Origin: Branchiostoma floridae
Lineage: Eukaryota > Chordata > Leptocardii > Amphioxiformes > Branchiostomatidae
Assembly: GCF_000003815.2 (NCBI RefSeq)
Contig: NC_049980.1
Location: 13,810,638-13,874,637, forward strand
DNA length: 64,000 nt
Direction: 5' to 3'
The notes under the pieces are model-generated. The model was not told where the DNA came from and made no database searches. It saw only the letters and a program-made list of their open reading frames with translations. Shown here piece after piece: positions 26,901-38,230 of the stretch (positions are counted from its first letter, which is position 1; every line of letters begins with the position of its first letter). The position numbers and the translations under genes were made by a program.

Positions 26901-29900
26901 AAACAGATCTTCCATATTCCATATACTCAGGAGGCAGCGCCATTCTGAAAGATTCCTTCCTAAAATCGTGGAGCTCTATGCAGCAAGCTTCTTCATAATT
27001 GTTTTTCTGATTGGTATAGCCTACAAGTACGTAGTGGGTAGAGTTAAACGCCTAAAGCACGTCAAAAACCGAACGGAGCCGAACCTCTGCTTGGAGAATA
27101 CGGAGGCGGGGGGGGGGGGGCTCTAGACATTTGATTTAGTGTGAAACTAAGTAATAGCTGAATGTGAATTGCCCAGGCTCCCTTTACACCCATGTACATG
27201 TACATTTTGCATATTGATCGTGTGCAGTTGTGGTAGTAATTGAATGAATCATGTAGATCACGCTGTGCGTATAAAGAACATCACTGTGCACTTCGTTGGG
27301 TTCTCGATGGCGCATCTAACTATTTAATCTACCTAATGGCTCCCCGATGGCTGGTGAGACCCAATAGGAGATCTCAGAGGACAGCTCCAGTGTCAGTGTT
27401 CTGTGATTACTGAGATTCGTTTTTCTTCGATAACATCGCGGTGATTGTGGTAATGACGCCGTTGTGCAGGCGGGAACGTGCCCATTACAATCACTGTTAG
27501 CTAAGCAATGAAACGACAAGAGGCATGTGTTGAGAAGATAAAAAAAAAACACCCCAGCTAAACCTGCTCATCAAATTATTCATCATTCACGGTAGGGCAG
27601 AATTACAACTTGGATATGTTTTTTTGTTTATGAACCAGATCGACTCTATATTTCTTGTCACGAGCGGTGGAAATAAACTCTGGACTCTGGCTAAATTCAT
27701 TTCCTGTCATCTTTCTGGGACCTGTCATCTTGGACACAACTTCCTGTTTGTGTTCCTGGCGCACCTAGCATTCAAATGACGGTAGCAAAACTGCACACCA
27801 GGACAGACAAACATGCACCGATTGATCACAATAACTCTGTTCTCACTGGGGTAACAATCACAGTGGTGCCGCATTCAATTTGCAAGCTAAATCATTTTAG
27901 GGAACCACTGCATAAGACAGGTAACACAGAAATTATGTAACAGAATTAGTTTAATAACAACAGGAACGTCTAATGCGGAAAATGCGGTACAAAAAGATAA
28001 TGGTAGCAAAACTAAGCTATTGGTCACAAATAAACAAGTGGTCGGCATATGATAATGGTGATGAAGAAGAAGAAAATATTCCTTCAAATTGTTGATTTCA
28101 GAAGACATCAAGGGACATAGTTGGCATCGTACGTTAAAAACTTATCTGCTTGGCAGACATTTATTGATCCCAAGTATACTTAAGCTTTGTTTCTGTCTCT
28201 GGAGAGCTAGGGGGAAGAAAATTTATAGCATTTTTAGCTTTGTGACGAGGATATGCTGAATTTGCGCCGCAGCAAACGGCTAACCATTGAGTACAGGGCT
28301 GCTGGAATGATCTGTATGCAAGCCCATCTGACTGTATTTGCCTTTTAGAGCCGTTCTCTCCCATGAGGAGGAAGACGAGACGGCATTAATCTGACAGCAA
28401 ATGGCGCTCTGCCTGCTTTTCAATGTAGACTTTGCCTGCTGCGGACGTCAGCGGCTCAAATTTCTTTCTGACTTTCGCTGGCAGGCTTTGATCCTTCTTT
28501 GTATTAGGCCATACTACCCTGAATACATTGATGTCATCCGCACGCGCATAAATTTTAGTCAGTTTCCAAATAAAAAAAATGCGACGATCCGATCATGCGT
28601 ACAAGGAAGGTGAAAATTAGCAAATATATGTCATAAAATTGCAAAAAACATAGCGGATAATGTACGCTAATTAGCGAATTTCGAAATTAGTCCAAAGGTA
28701 AAGAAGCAGAAGAGCGGAAATGAAGAATTTACCGTTTGGTATGCACTGTTCAACCTTTCTGACCTCTTAGATTCGATAATTAAAGAGAATTTGTTGGCCG
28801 TCCTTTTTCTTCGCGCGTTCGCGTTAGTTTCATGGTTCCCAGAAGATGTCATCCATATAATAAAGTCAGAATGGCCTTATTCATCTCAGTCTGCCCAGCA
28901 TGATGAGGGCAATAAATTCTGCACAACCGCAACACGTTAGCATGTCTTTCTCCACAAGGTTAATAATTCAGATTTCAATTTGTAGCCGTCTGAGGCTGCT
29001 AATCCGCTTCCTTTTGTTCGCCATGTGATATGCCTGTATCCCTTATGCGCGGAATTAAATTTTCACAGGCGGATGAATTGATTTAATCACGGTACACAAC
29101 CCCTGCCACACGATCCCTGCTCCCTGCCCCAGCACGCACGGGCTCTGTCGCGTCTTGTTCTCCGCTTGTCAATCACGGACGTATTTATAGAAAACCCATC
29201 TGCGGCGAAAATTGACGTTCTTTCCATTTTATTTCCTGTGTTACACATGGGGGGACGCCTGTTGCTCGTGAAAAGGGCACCTTTGCAACGAACAGTATGA
29301 GACTCCCATTCATACATTTCTTTTCGGAATAAGCTCTGGATAGTAGTAACTTAATTAGAAGCATGAGCATTATCGTAAAATTATGACTTTAAGAAAATAC
29401 TAAATCCCCAACAAGGCTATATCTCTAAAAGATAACAGGACAGGACAGAAAAGGACAGGAGCCGTATAAAAAATGATGTGTGAGTCTGTATGGGCTGTAT
29501 TTTGACTCTATGAGATCCATTTATGATATATAACTTTATGTGAAATGTGTACATTTATTCATGCTAGAATTATTATATACGAAAAAAATTGAAATATGTA
29601 CCCTTGTTTCTGAACCTGCGCGGCATAGATGGTAATAAGAGGTATCACAATATGTTGTCCATTCTAAAACTGTCCCTGGTGCTGAATACCGTCCACTCTA
29701 ACATTACTGTCCCTGTCCCTGGTGCTGAATACCGTCCACTCTAACATTACTGTCCCTGTCATTGGTGCTGAATACCATCCACTCTAACACTACTGTCCCT
29801 GTCCCTGGTGCTGAATACCGTCCACACTAACATTACTGTCCCTGTCCATGGTGCTAAATACAGGCCACTTTTGCTTCACTGCTTCTCCCCTGATGTTGAA

Positions 29901-31271
29901 TTACGTCCATTATATCAGTGAGGGCTAATTGGCCCGAAAGGACAAACAGACGTTACAAAGGCTGCTCTTGAATTTCCCTGCTCCATTTAAACCGAAATGG
30001 GTTTTGATCTACCTACACCCTACTAGTACTCTTTGAATATGTTCTGTGGGTTATTTTATGTTCTTTATGTGTGGATTTCCTGTAGTCAGTTTAAGAGAGT
30101 ATATCCATGCCCGCTGTCCTTCAGACCACCTCTTCAACAAACGCTATGATCCACCCATAGGTACCTTTAGGACTGAGGTCTTGACAAATTCACCCATTTC
30201 ATGCCATGATGGATTATAAGCGATGTAGTTGGTCGTTACCGACTTCGATTTTTCTTTTGAAAGGTTACGTTTAATCGTACAGCCGTCCACACACAGCCCT
30301 CGCACGATACCTGGGGGATTTAGTCTTCAAACAAAGCCGGGACCAGAGTGGGGCTCGCCAGGCGCCACCAGAGACCAACAACAAATCCACAGGAGCGCCG
30401 GGAGGGTGCGGTTCTGTTTGGATGTGGCTTTATTCCGTGTGTATGTTTCTGATTGATCGAGTTCGTCGTCGAGACTGAATAATGCAATCTAGTGCAATAA
30501 TACACTCATGTCCAGTGGGACTGTACGTATAATTAATGTAATACATATATATCTGGTGAAAGAACTCGAAACAATGTCGAGGGGGGCTTCTTCTTAACAG
30601 TCTTGAGTTCTCGATCTCTCTCTCTTTGCAGGGAGGTGAAATCGCATTCAAATTGCACTAGGGTTTCTCCATACAAATATCTTTGGTGCAGCGAATACTA
30701 TATCCTATCTAGGACAAACCTAGTGTTGTAGTTAGTGATATTTTATATTCACACATGTTTTTCCGTTGAATTGTATTACAGTAAACAGTTAATTCTGAAA
30801 AATCATTACATTCCTGATGCCCTTTCGTTTATCAATTTTGGCAGTAGTATATCATGGTATTGTGGTTTGCATACATTGTATATCATTTCATCACTGTTCA
30901 GCCATATATAACTTGTGGGCTTGGCGTAGAAAGATCAGTCCACCAATCTACAGCAATGGAAAATCCTTTCATTACTTTAAGTTCCTTCGTTCAGCTCAAC
31001 AGAAATGCCTCAATAAGATAAGGTCAAATTCTCAGGCATGTCTAAATTGAATCAGAACTCAACTCAATCTATCAAAATTGTCTGAAATGACTGATTTCCA
31101 ACAGCAATCTGCTTCATCTCGTGGAACCGAGGTCTATTATCCTCCGGAGTGAAATTGAAATCTGTGGTTCACGTGGCGTTACGGTGACAAGCCCCGAACA
31201 TTTTACCTTCGATGTTTTACCTTTTAAGTTTTGCTTTCGATGCCATATGTGCGTTTGCGTGTGTGTATGTA

Positions 31272-31341
<70 letters not shown>

Positions 31342-31352
31342 CGTTTGCGTGT

Positions 31353-31421
<69 letters not shown>

Positions 31422-33956
31422 CGTGCGTAGTAGTAGTAGATAGCTATCGGGAAAGAAAGTAGATGGATGTTTTGAAACCACAGAGAAATTTTTTAAACTT
31501 TGTAATTGACGGATAGTTGTGATTTTGGGTGTATAGATAGTTTCAAGTCATTAACGTATTTTCATGCCTCAACCGAAACAAAGGACAATACGTTACTATC
31601 AAATACAAAGCAAATTATACTTATCTTAAATATGAAAACAGAGTTGTGAAAACGAGAAATATTTTCAAGTCCATTTAAATGATAGAGTGATGGCGCCTAT
31701 GCTTAGATCGTAATTTTATGCTTAGATCGTAATTAAAATTACGATCTAAGCATTGGCGCTGATAAGTTTTCAGAACTAAAGTAAGAGTTGCTAATTGTTA
31801 ACGAGGGGCATTTTAGAAGTAAACGCAATAAGTATCATCTGACATATTATCACCGTAAGTAACAATTGTCATGAGTATGCCGAACCATTCATGTGAAACC
31901 GACATTGTGTACGTTTCGCCTCGTTAGTTCTGACCAATAACAGGACGGTGTCCTTGTCTGCCAATAACGCTACATATTTCCGCCACAAATTGGTACAACC
32001 ACAAAACGAATCAAATCCAGATTACAAATTACGGGAATGATTTGCACATCTTGTTCAGGGGGCATGACCGGCGGGTCGGCGGCGGGGTGTGCGGCTTAGC
32101 CTGGAGGGTTAATAATGACGACCTGGGCACGATTAATGCACACTTACTCAGAGAGTAGACTGAAGTGCTTCTTCACAGAAGAAAGAGTGGGAGTGCGCAA
32201 TAATCAATCTCTCTCCAACGGCTTGAAATTGAGTGCAATGGATTCATTGTAGTCTAAGTGAAAGAACACATAGCTCTGTTGCGTAACACCTGATGTTTTG
32301 GACGGCCAGGATGTTTGAGGCATGATAGCTTACGTTGTGGACGGAACAATACTACATACATTCAATAAGATATCATGTCAGCGAGAGAACGCAGACTAAA
32401 GCAGCATACCTTATTGACATGTAAACCTGCTGCTGGCAGGAGCCAGACAGATCAGGAGTGACTGGAGATGACCTGAGTATGTGATATGCCACATTAACGG
32501 GCAGACCGGAGGAGAAGATAATGTAGCTGATGGAGAATACATACAGTCAGTAACCAAGTAGTAGCATTTCCTGCTCCCCAGGGTCCAATTTAATGAGGCT
32601 ATTCCATCCACAAGTGTTTGAGTTTTATCTGCATGACCGACATTCACATCGGTACAAAACTCGCACTTCGTGACATCCAATCTGTTTTCATGAAAGTGTC
32701 ATTCACGTATGCTCTACGGTTGCTTTATGTATGTGTAAAGATCGGGTTTTATGTAGTGTCGTGACTAGAAAAACTGTGTACCTGATGAGACCTGCATGAA
32801 CTCTTATGTTCATGTACAACATGAATGGGTACCATTCAATGCCAAGGACGAAATGGATGCCATCGTTTTCACTTCAGGTGCTATTGCAAGCGAGTAGCAG
32901 GAAACAGCAATTTCGTAAGTGATTGTTTTTTCCAGAAACATCTGTTACTCCGTAACCTAAAGCACTGTACAGTGTGTAGGGATAACAGTGGATATCTAGT
33001 TTACGAACTTAGCATGTACCTATTAATGTATTACACTCACTCGAATTTTACTGTCCCTGTCTCTGGTGCTGAATACCGTCCACTCTAATATTACTGTCCT
33101 TGTGGCTTGTGCTGAGTACCGTCCACTTTTACATGGACCCTGGTGCTGAATACTGGCCACTATAACATCATTACCCTGTCCCTGGTGCTGAATACGGTCC
33201 ATTCTGACGTAACTGTCCCTGTCCCTGGTGCTGAATATGCCCACTTGAAAATAACGGTCGGTCCCTATCCCTGATATGCTTAAGTTTTGACTAAATCATA
33301 TTGTACATCTAACAGTATATTGGATTTCTATAAATATTCTGTACATTCAGCAGGGTCATGTTACATATCGGAAGAACAAGGCAATGAAAAGCTTTTACGT
33401 GCATATAAACTGGTAAATGATAACTTTTAAACGGTCGCACTCCATACCCGTAAAACAGTAATGTTACATCTACGATATCCAACATCACACACAGTAGCTT
33501 TTACTGAGAGTTGCAATAGAAATTCCCTAAGATTGATTTTCTCCGCTGAAGACCCGAGTATGTGATATATCACTAATGTTACACTCGGACAGTGATTTTT
33601 CTTGCATCCGCTCGTCAACAAGCCATTCCTCAACTAGCTGCATCGTTACATTGATTATGTGTAGCTTTCCAGAGGATTTCCTCATGTAGAGGGGGACATA
33701 AAGACATAAATGGAAGCTCACGATATTCATTTTGTAACCTACAGGCTTACGATAAGACTTCCCATATCAGCAGTAATATACCGTTCTATAGACGTTAGGC
33801 AGTCCGCATGTGGAGTCTACTCTGCTCTAAGCCCGGTACAACGCCCCTGTTCCATAACTGATGCCTCCTATAGAAACATGATCAAGGTGACTTACCGGAG
33901 GATATGATTGTGATTCCACGGATCAGGAAGATGAAGAGAGCGGCTTCTCTCTTCAT
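11860..33956 (-). CDS. Ig-domain type I membrane receptor with cytoplasmic SH3 domain (nine exons, 575 aa)
   Basis: Coding exons, 5' to 3' on the minus strand: 33896-33956, 21915-22259, 20261-20554, 18880-19158, 17711-17965, 14656-14721, 12916-13098, 12429-12583, 11860-11949. They sum to 1728 bases, join in one open frame and end in TAA. Order: signal peptide (1-23), V-type Ig without canonical cysteines (about 24-135), Ig2 (136-233), Ig3 (234-326), transmembrane helix (about 332-356), basic stop-transfer KRRKR, juxtamembrane region with tyrosines, SH3 (about 436-493), proline-rich tail. Likely role, by inference: cell adhesion or recognition at the surface coupled to SH3/PxxP signalling inside. 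The ectodomain plan recalls HEPACAM/SLAM-type molecules, but those lack an SH3. All introns are phase 1 except the last (phase 0). I see no other exon in the 11.6 kb first intron, but cannot exclude extra phase 1 Ig exons or an upstream noncoding exon. Confidence 0.85.
12429..12583 (-). CDS. Exon 8 of Ig-SH3 receptor: proline-rich tail
   Basis: The exon carries EKPQPPKKVPDVPQG and KVLPPLPPKKIPQR, two class II type SH3 ligands (PxxPxK). Polypyrimidine acceptor CTGTCCAG; donor ACAG|GTAGAC. It enters with two bases and leaves in phase 0, fitting both neighbours. Such motifs next to the protein's own SH3 suggest intramolecular or homotypic binding, which is inference. Confidence 0.82.
12916..13098 (-). 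CDS. Exon 7 of Ig-SH3 receptor: SH3 domain
   Basis: A single phase 1-1 exon holds a complete SH3 domain with all hallmark residues: ARALYDYQARGEDELTLQTG (ALYDY and the acidic RT loop), then ITWEGERWWLGY (WW) and GIFPSEYVELI (FPxxYV). The residues that form the PxxP-binding groove are all present, so it should bind polyproline ligands. The 3' splice site is a tandem CAGCAG, so two forms differing by one residue are possible (exon end 13098 or 13095). Its cytoplasmic position after the TM follows from frame continuity. Confidence 0.93.
13163..13468. repeat. MITE-like hairpin element in the Ig-SH3 gene (SH3 intron)
   Basis: The ends GATTTACACGTGCGTATATA and ATATACGCACATGTAAACCC are inverted repeats. 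Inner arms CTTTACCAGACTCCACAG / CTGTGGAGCCTGGTAGAG and AGAAATTGGACAAATAT / ATATTTGTCCAATTTCT continue the palindrome. This is the longest copy of the family also found at 371-482 and 1367-1583. Confidence 0.75.
13469..14655. other. Ig-SH3 intron 6 remainder
   Basis: Holds a cluster of ATGTACATGCATCTAAATCA direct repeats at about 14338-14460; no coding signal on either strand. Confidence 0.5.
14656..14721 (-). CDS. Exon 6 of Ig-SH3 receptor: short linker
   Basis: A 66-base phase 1-1 exon reads SCVDPTSAYESFKAVKKNRK. It links the juxtamembrane region to the SH3 domain and adds a further tyrosine (AYESF) and a basic patch. It has a clean acceptor (CCCACAG) and donor (GTACAG). It is too short for ordinary ORF detection and was found by frame and phase. 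Confidence 0.8.
14722..17710. other. Ig-SH3 intron 5
   Basis: About 3 kb between the TM exon and the linker exon. No Ig-, SH3- or other domain-like open frame with phase 1 borders was seen. Confidence 0.5.
17711..17965 (-). CDS. Exon 5 of Ig-SH3 receptor: transmembrane and juxtamembrane
   Basis: Exon of 85 residues. A hydrophobic stretch of about 25 residues (AVIAIIAGATLGGVILIAAL, then LCTLFAF) is followed by the stop-transfer KRRKRDQDQRD, which sets the N-out topology. The cytoplasmic part contains tyrosines in SFYYKAG and FEYVAKEE that could be phosphorylated, but none matches a strict ITIM or ITAM. The acceptor is CTCCAG at 17966 and the donor GTATGC. The TM sits between Ig3 and the cytoplasmic SH3 in an unbroken frame. 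Confidence 0.9.
18880..19158 (-). CDS. Exon 4 of Ig-SH3 receptor: Ig domain 3 (I-set-like)
   Basis: Phase 1-1 exon. It reads VQLQCLANGNPRPRITWSRG, then KNNTGDYICSASNGLG, which is the I-set/C2 pattern with both cysteines, the Trp and the D-x-Y-x-C motif. One NNT sequon is present. This is the membrane-proximal Ig domain. Confidence 0.9.
20261..20554 (-). CDS. Exon 3 of Ig-SH3 receptor: Ig domain 2
   Basis: A single phase 1-1 exon encodes a complete Ig fold: VTLNCIVAN (first Cys), SLYWMKNG (core Trp) and EDSGTYTCMAD (second Cys). Three N-glycosylation sequons are visible (NVT, NVS, NDS), consistent with an extracellular location. The acceptor is TTTCAG and the donor GTAAGT. Confidence 0.88.
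21915..22259 (-). CDS. Exon 2 of Ig-SH3 receptor: V-type Ig domain without canonical cysteines
   Basis: This 115-residue phase 1-1 exon has a V-set outline: the B strand reads VTLRASYT, the C strand LTLTWHKV keeps the core Trp, and the F strand reads DEGLYVITVML. At the positions where Ig domains carry the disulfide cysteines the residues are Ala and Ile. HEPACAM and the first domain of SLAM-family receptors share this lack of a B-F disulfide, so the resemblance may be meaningful. There is one exon for the domain, as expected for Ig receptor genes. Confidence 0.85.
25775..26023 (+). repeat. tRNA-derived SINE, near full length
   Basis: Starts ATGGCCAAGTGAGTAGAGTG (A-box-like) and has GAGTTCGATCTCC (B-box-like) about 50 bases on. 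It ends with TGCGGCCCAAGGGCTAGTCA and a TAACTAACTAAC tail. Confidence 0.65.
29668..29880. repeat. 43-base minisatellite, cluster 1 (five units)
   Basis: GTGCTGAATACCGTCCACTC recurs at 29679, 29722, 29765, 29808 and 29851, exactly 43 apart, with ACTGTCCCTGTCCCTG between. Confidence 0.92.
31252..31428. repeat. (GT)n microsatellite
   Basis: About 175 bases of GT repeats with a few GC and AT interruptions, including two TGCGTTTGCG units. Long open frames on it are artefacts. Confidence 0.97.
31693..31760. repeat. Nested palindrome with duplicated left arm
   Basis: ATGCTTAGATCGTAATT at 31718 faces its exact complement (31737-31753) across two bases. A second copy of the left arm (TATGCTTAGATCGTAATTTT, from 31699) lets a larger hairpin form, with outer GGCGC matching. 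Confidence 0.9.
33049..33250. repeat. 43-base minisatellite, cluster 2 (five units)
   Basis: Same unit as 29668-29880, at 33066, 33109, 33143, 33185 and 33228; spacings 43, 34, 42 and 43. More diverged than cluster 1. Confidence 0.9.
33896..33956 (-). CDS. Exon 1 of Ig-SH3 receptor: signal peptide
   Basis: The start codon is at 33956 and reads MKREAALFIFLIRGITIISS. A charged start, hydrophobic core and, after splicing to the next exon, a V-T-A end form a good signal peptidase site before GDVGL. It ends at a strong donor (CCG|GTAAGTC) in phase 1, which matches the V-domain exon. The link across an 11.6 kb intron rests on phase and on the signal peptide fit, so it is slightly less certain than the other joins. 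Confidence 0.72.
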
Positions 33957-34480
33957 GGGTCCGTCAAGTCGTTGCCCTTTTCCGGTGGCACACGGCTACC
34001 TTGTCCCCGGTACGGATCTCAGCGCGTCTGTCAGGCTCACGACACGGCCTTGTGCGCGCCCGGCGAGCCTCCCGTGAGACCTTTGCTTCTGATTAGCTTG
34101 ATGAATGTGAGCCCAGGTTGGTAGTTACCCCGTAGAGAGCGCCTATCACATCTCCTCTATCGAGAGGTGGAGAGAGCTCGACTGCCTGTAGTATCCGTAG
34201 AGGCGCTTAATTGAAACTAACGGTCACCGAAACCCCAGGGTTTGATCGGCCGCGGGGAGAGAGCGGTGTCCCGCTGACTCTTCCCGTCAGAGCTCGGCGT
34301 ACCTGTGATGTCGGAGGGTCAGAAGCTCTCTTTTTGCCCTTCCAACAGAACCTTTTTTACTCTCCGACAGCCGATACTGAACCGGCCCAGCGCCGGCAAT
34401 CTGGTCTCGCGGGTCGTCCCGGCATGCCGCGGGGCAGGCTTGTAAGCTCAAGATAAGCGAGATTGCCATGGCAACCAGGG
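33957..34480 (-). promoter_or_regulatory. Putative 5' UTR/promoter of Ig-SH3 receptor
   Basis: Sequence upstream of the signal-peptide exon is markedly more GC- and CpG-rich than its surroundings (for example around 34020-34080 and 34240-34440). That fits a promoter or 5' UTR. No TATA box or other diagnostic motif was recognised, so the call rests on position and composition. Confidence 0.3.
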
Positions 34481-37400
34481 GTTTTTGCTCATGGGACAGA
34501 TCTTGTCGTCTGATAGTGACGCGTGCTTATATGTCATGTAGGACAGGTCAGCCAAAGATCCCTCCCAAATATTCCGGACCGACATGAAAGTCAAAAGAGC
34601 AAAACCCAAAGGTTTTCCGTGGAGAATATTTTTGACTAGTCCGACCTCCGGGGTAGATATGTTAAGTTACCTTCAGCTAGGGTGTGGTCAGCACAGTAAT
34701 GTTTTATTAGAAACTATGTTACAAAGCTACCGAACATAGTTGCTTGAATTTTTAAATGAACTCTTTTGAACTTTTATGACAGAATGACATAGTATAGCTA
34801 GATTAATACCCAATATTTGAAACATTTGGAACGTTATGGTAAGTATGATTCCAGGCGTGACTACGACGAGGTTGTCGCTTGAGCATATTATATAGGATTA
34901 GGCATATAGGATTTTGCAATATCAAAACAGCGTTGTTTTCCATCCCCAATTGACTCAGGTACACGGGTTTATATTTTTCTCTTCCCTGCCTAAATCCATG
35001 CCCACACTAATGTTCAACTGGTGCTCCGTGCCCTTTATTCGACCCTACCAGCCTATGCAGACCCTTACACCCACCGCACGTGCCGAAACCATCACTATAA
35101 TCTCCGCGTACGACTTCACCTCGGTCTCACAAAGATAAGGTAGCAGGCAATGTAGCGCGGCGAATGGTCGGCAGCCTATCTTTCCCCACAGGCTAATTCT
35201 GAAGCAACAGTAGCGGGTGATTTGGGCTGTGCGCGTGCCCTCTGTGGCGTTAATTTTCCTCCTAATTTAATTCCAGTCAAGGCCTGAAAGAAGAGGCGGG
35301 GGTAGGGACGCATCAAGTGTATAATAATTGGAGCCGCGGGTAGCTGGCGCAGTCACGGCAGCGCTAGCTGTTTCATCCGGAATTAAAAGTGGGCAGTGGT
35401 TTCTCATCTCCATGTTGTAATACGGCTTAGTGTGCGTGTAGAACAGGTTGTACATCAATGTGGGCGTAGCTGGGAATACAGAGGTTTAGAAACGCAGTAG
35501 ACAATGAGGTTTTGTTCATATTTCCCCGCAAGCGCTTAGACCGCGCTGGGTGGTGAATTCAGCACGACCCCTGCAGTGCGAGGTCATGTACTGCATTATC
35601 ATCTCCTGCTCCAGAGAGGCTTCCCATGCTGATAACATGCAGAACCGCCGTATATGGTCAAACTATTGTGCTTTTGATTACGTACTCATCCCCACCTTTG
35701 AAGCTAAATCATTCGCGATTTCAATTCCTCAGAAAGAATATCCTCTTCTAATCATCTTTTCTTCCATACAACGCTTTTGAATCTCATCCATCCTAGTTCA
35801 GCTTCACTGAATCTATTACTTGGATCTTCTGATTCGTTCCATTTTTATCATCGTATATAAAGAACATGTATTTGTTTAGGCATCAACGTAAGGCTAGGAG
35901 ACAAAATACTGTGTCTGATGACGCAAATATTTGAAGCTGTTGAGGCCGAAACATGTACAGGGCTTCATGTCTAAAATGAACGCCATTTCCACTGTATCAA
36001 GCACTGCCACACCTCTAGAGTTTCCAATGTAGGGGATATTTCTTTAGTATTTAAGTTGTAATGCAAAATACTAGACACTGACTAGATATTTTAATGTCCA
36101 ATGAAGATTGGTTAGTTTTGCTCATTTTTTCTTGATAGAACAGGATATTCATGAGTAGAAAGTGAATGCAGCACGTTCGTCTCTTCTAACGCTCGTCTCT
36201 GCTAAAGCTCTCTCTTCTAAATCACGTCTCTTCTAAAGTTCGTCCCTTCCAAAGCTCAATCTCACTTCCGCATTACACTTGTACCTGCTTCAGGCACAGG
36301 AAGCTACAGAAGGCGGAAACAACGTTTCTAGGGGAAGAAATCAGGACGCCCCGTCTAAAAACCACTTCAAAATCAAATCTCCGCCATCCCTTCGACGGTA
36401 TCCATCTTCCCTAATCATTTCTCCGTCCATTTATCTCTCCAAACCCGAACCATTTTTACGAGAATTACAAAGGCACAGACGACGTTTGAAGTCGTGAGGA
36501 GCGAGCCTTATCTCTCCCCACTTCCCTTGCAACAGTGATTGAAAGTCATCAGCGGTACTCCAGATAACCCGCCGGTACTGATCACTCAGGGGCCTGCCAG
36601 CCTTTCATCTTCCACACGGGCCCCCACGGTCAAACACGACTCATTTACGTGATGGAAGCGCCGCGAAAAAGTGGCACTGAAAAATATACATCATATACAT
36701 CATCTCAAAGAGATGAAATACTCCTGAGGAGCTGATCTTTGCAATCGCGAGTTTCCATCGTCATGGGACATTGGGTGTGATAAATACGTACTCCACATGA
36801 TTTAATGGTGTTTTCAGGGCATACACACCCAACTGGCGCCATGGCTGTGGATAAATCCCGTACTACAAGTGCAGCACTACTGTGAACTTCGACATCTAAT
36901 CAACCGATTGGTTTGGACTGAAAAGAAAGCGTCACTCTATGTGCAAAGTCTGTATCATATCCCAACTTTCTAATCCATATAAGATATCAATAATCTACTG
37001 TGAATGTGTGTTGAAGCTTGAATATCCAAATATTATCAAATATGAGCAGTTTTTACTATAGGAGTTTTGCAGTGACTCAAAGACTACAAAATTATGAATA
37101 ACCATCAAGGTTTTATTTGAAAATTCCTTTTCAAGAACTGTATCAGCTGGGAGTTTCTCAAAACACATACGTTGAGTTGTTATCGAACAAGGATCGTGTT
37201 ATCAAAAAACAATAAAATAAGGTATGATAAAGACAGCAACTATGATATCGGTACAACTGTATCAGACATTTAGACTATCAGGTATCAAATACCTTGTCTG
37301 TTTAACCACATAAACATGATTCTGGCTTGATTAAAGCGTACTTGACCCCAAAGACAACCGGCCTAGTCTTGAATCTTTACAGTAGCGTCACCTTGCGGCA

Positions 37401-38225
37401 TAGATTGGCAGTGCGGTCATTATATTCTTAGTGATCTATGGATGAGTCGTGAGTATATTTGGTAATTGAGTAGGTTTTTGAAAGACAAATTTGTGGTCTT
37501 TCTAGCGGCTTTGCCTGGTACTGCAGTAGAAACGTTTCGTGTCTACTATTCAGGACATTCCATGGCCTTAGTTGTTAATTTTCTGATAAATTTAGACATT
37601 AATGGAATACATTCTGTGAACCTTTTGTGCATAATCAATTAACCAAAATCAATTATTTCCTTAATCAATTACTTTAAAGAAGAAATATGAGAGAAATATT
37701 TAACGGAGCTATAATATCTTCAAAATTTTGCATATATTGTACCTTGTACGATTGTGGAACAATAAAATTCATCCATCTCAACACATACATTACATTGTGC
37801 GGTTAAAAATACCATCTCAACACATAATATGACATATATCACATTGTGTGGTTGAAAACAGTTTGAAGGGAAAACCGTCAAGCAGTCTGCTCTACTCCAA
37901 CAAACCAACACATCAGACACTTAAAATGGCAGTAAGAATCCTAGATAATCATTAGATTCTAAATAAATACCAAATAAAGAACACAGTTACTGTAGTTACT
38001 TAGGTTCTGTATGGGTAGATAGGCGTTTTGCACATGACGTCACATCGATGACCATGTTGGATCCAAGATGGTGACCGTTCATTGTGCACTCGGAATCATT
38101 CTATGTAAAAATCAAAGACATCCTTAGCTTGGCGGTCTATAAGAATACAAAGGTAAAGAGCAGGTGTGTTGAGGTAGAATGAAATGTGTATACCTTTTCT
38201 CACACAATGTTTTTGCATACGTCGT
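34481..38225. other. Intergenic, between the 5' end of the Ig-SH3 gene and the 3' end of the BCL3-like gene
   Basis: No gene recognised. A short CGTCTCTTCTAAAGCT-type tandem repeat occupies about 36177-36259. Part of the right side may be the BCL3-like 3' UTR. Confidence 0.5.
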
Positions 38226-38230
38226 TGTAT

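Larger units (their letters stand above)
22260..33895. other. Ig-SH3 intron 1 (11.6 kb)
   Basis: Large first intron with a SINE, two clusters of the same 43-base minisatellite, a (GT)n tract and a nested palindrome, annotated separately. I found no further signal, Ig or SH3 exon, and no independent gene. Confidence 0.5.

Noticed and set aside
31121..31481. Open frames of CVCVCV and THTHTH type on both strands
   Set aside because: They are translations of the (GT)n tract, with no other coding evidence.
35880..35990. Possible retroelement tail (GAGGCCGAAACATGT)
   Set aside because: A single short motif; not enough to assign an element.
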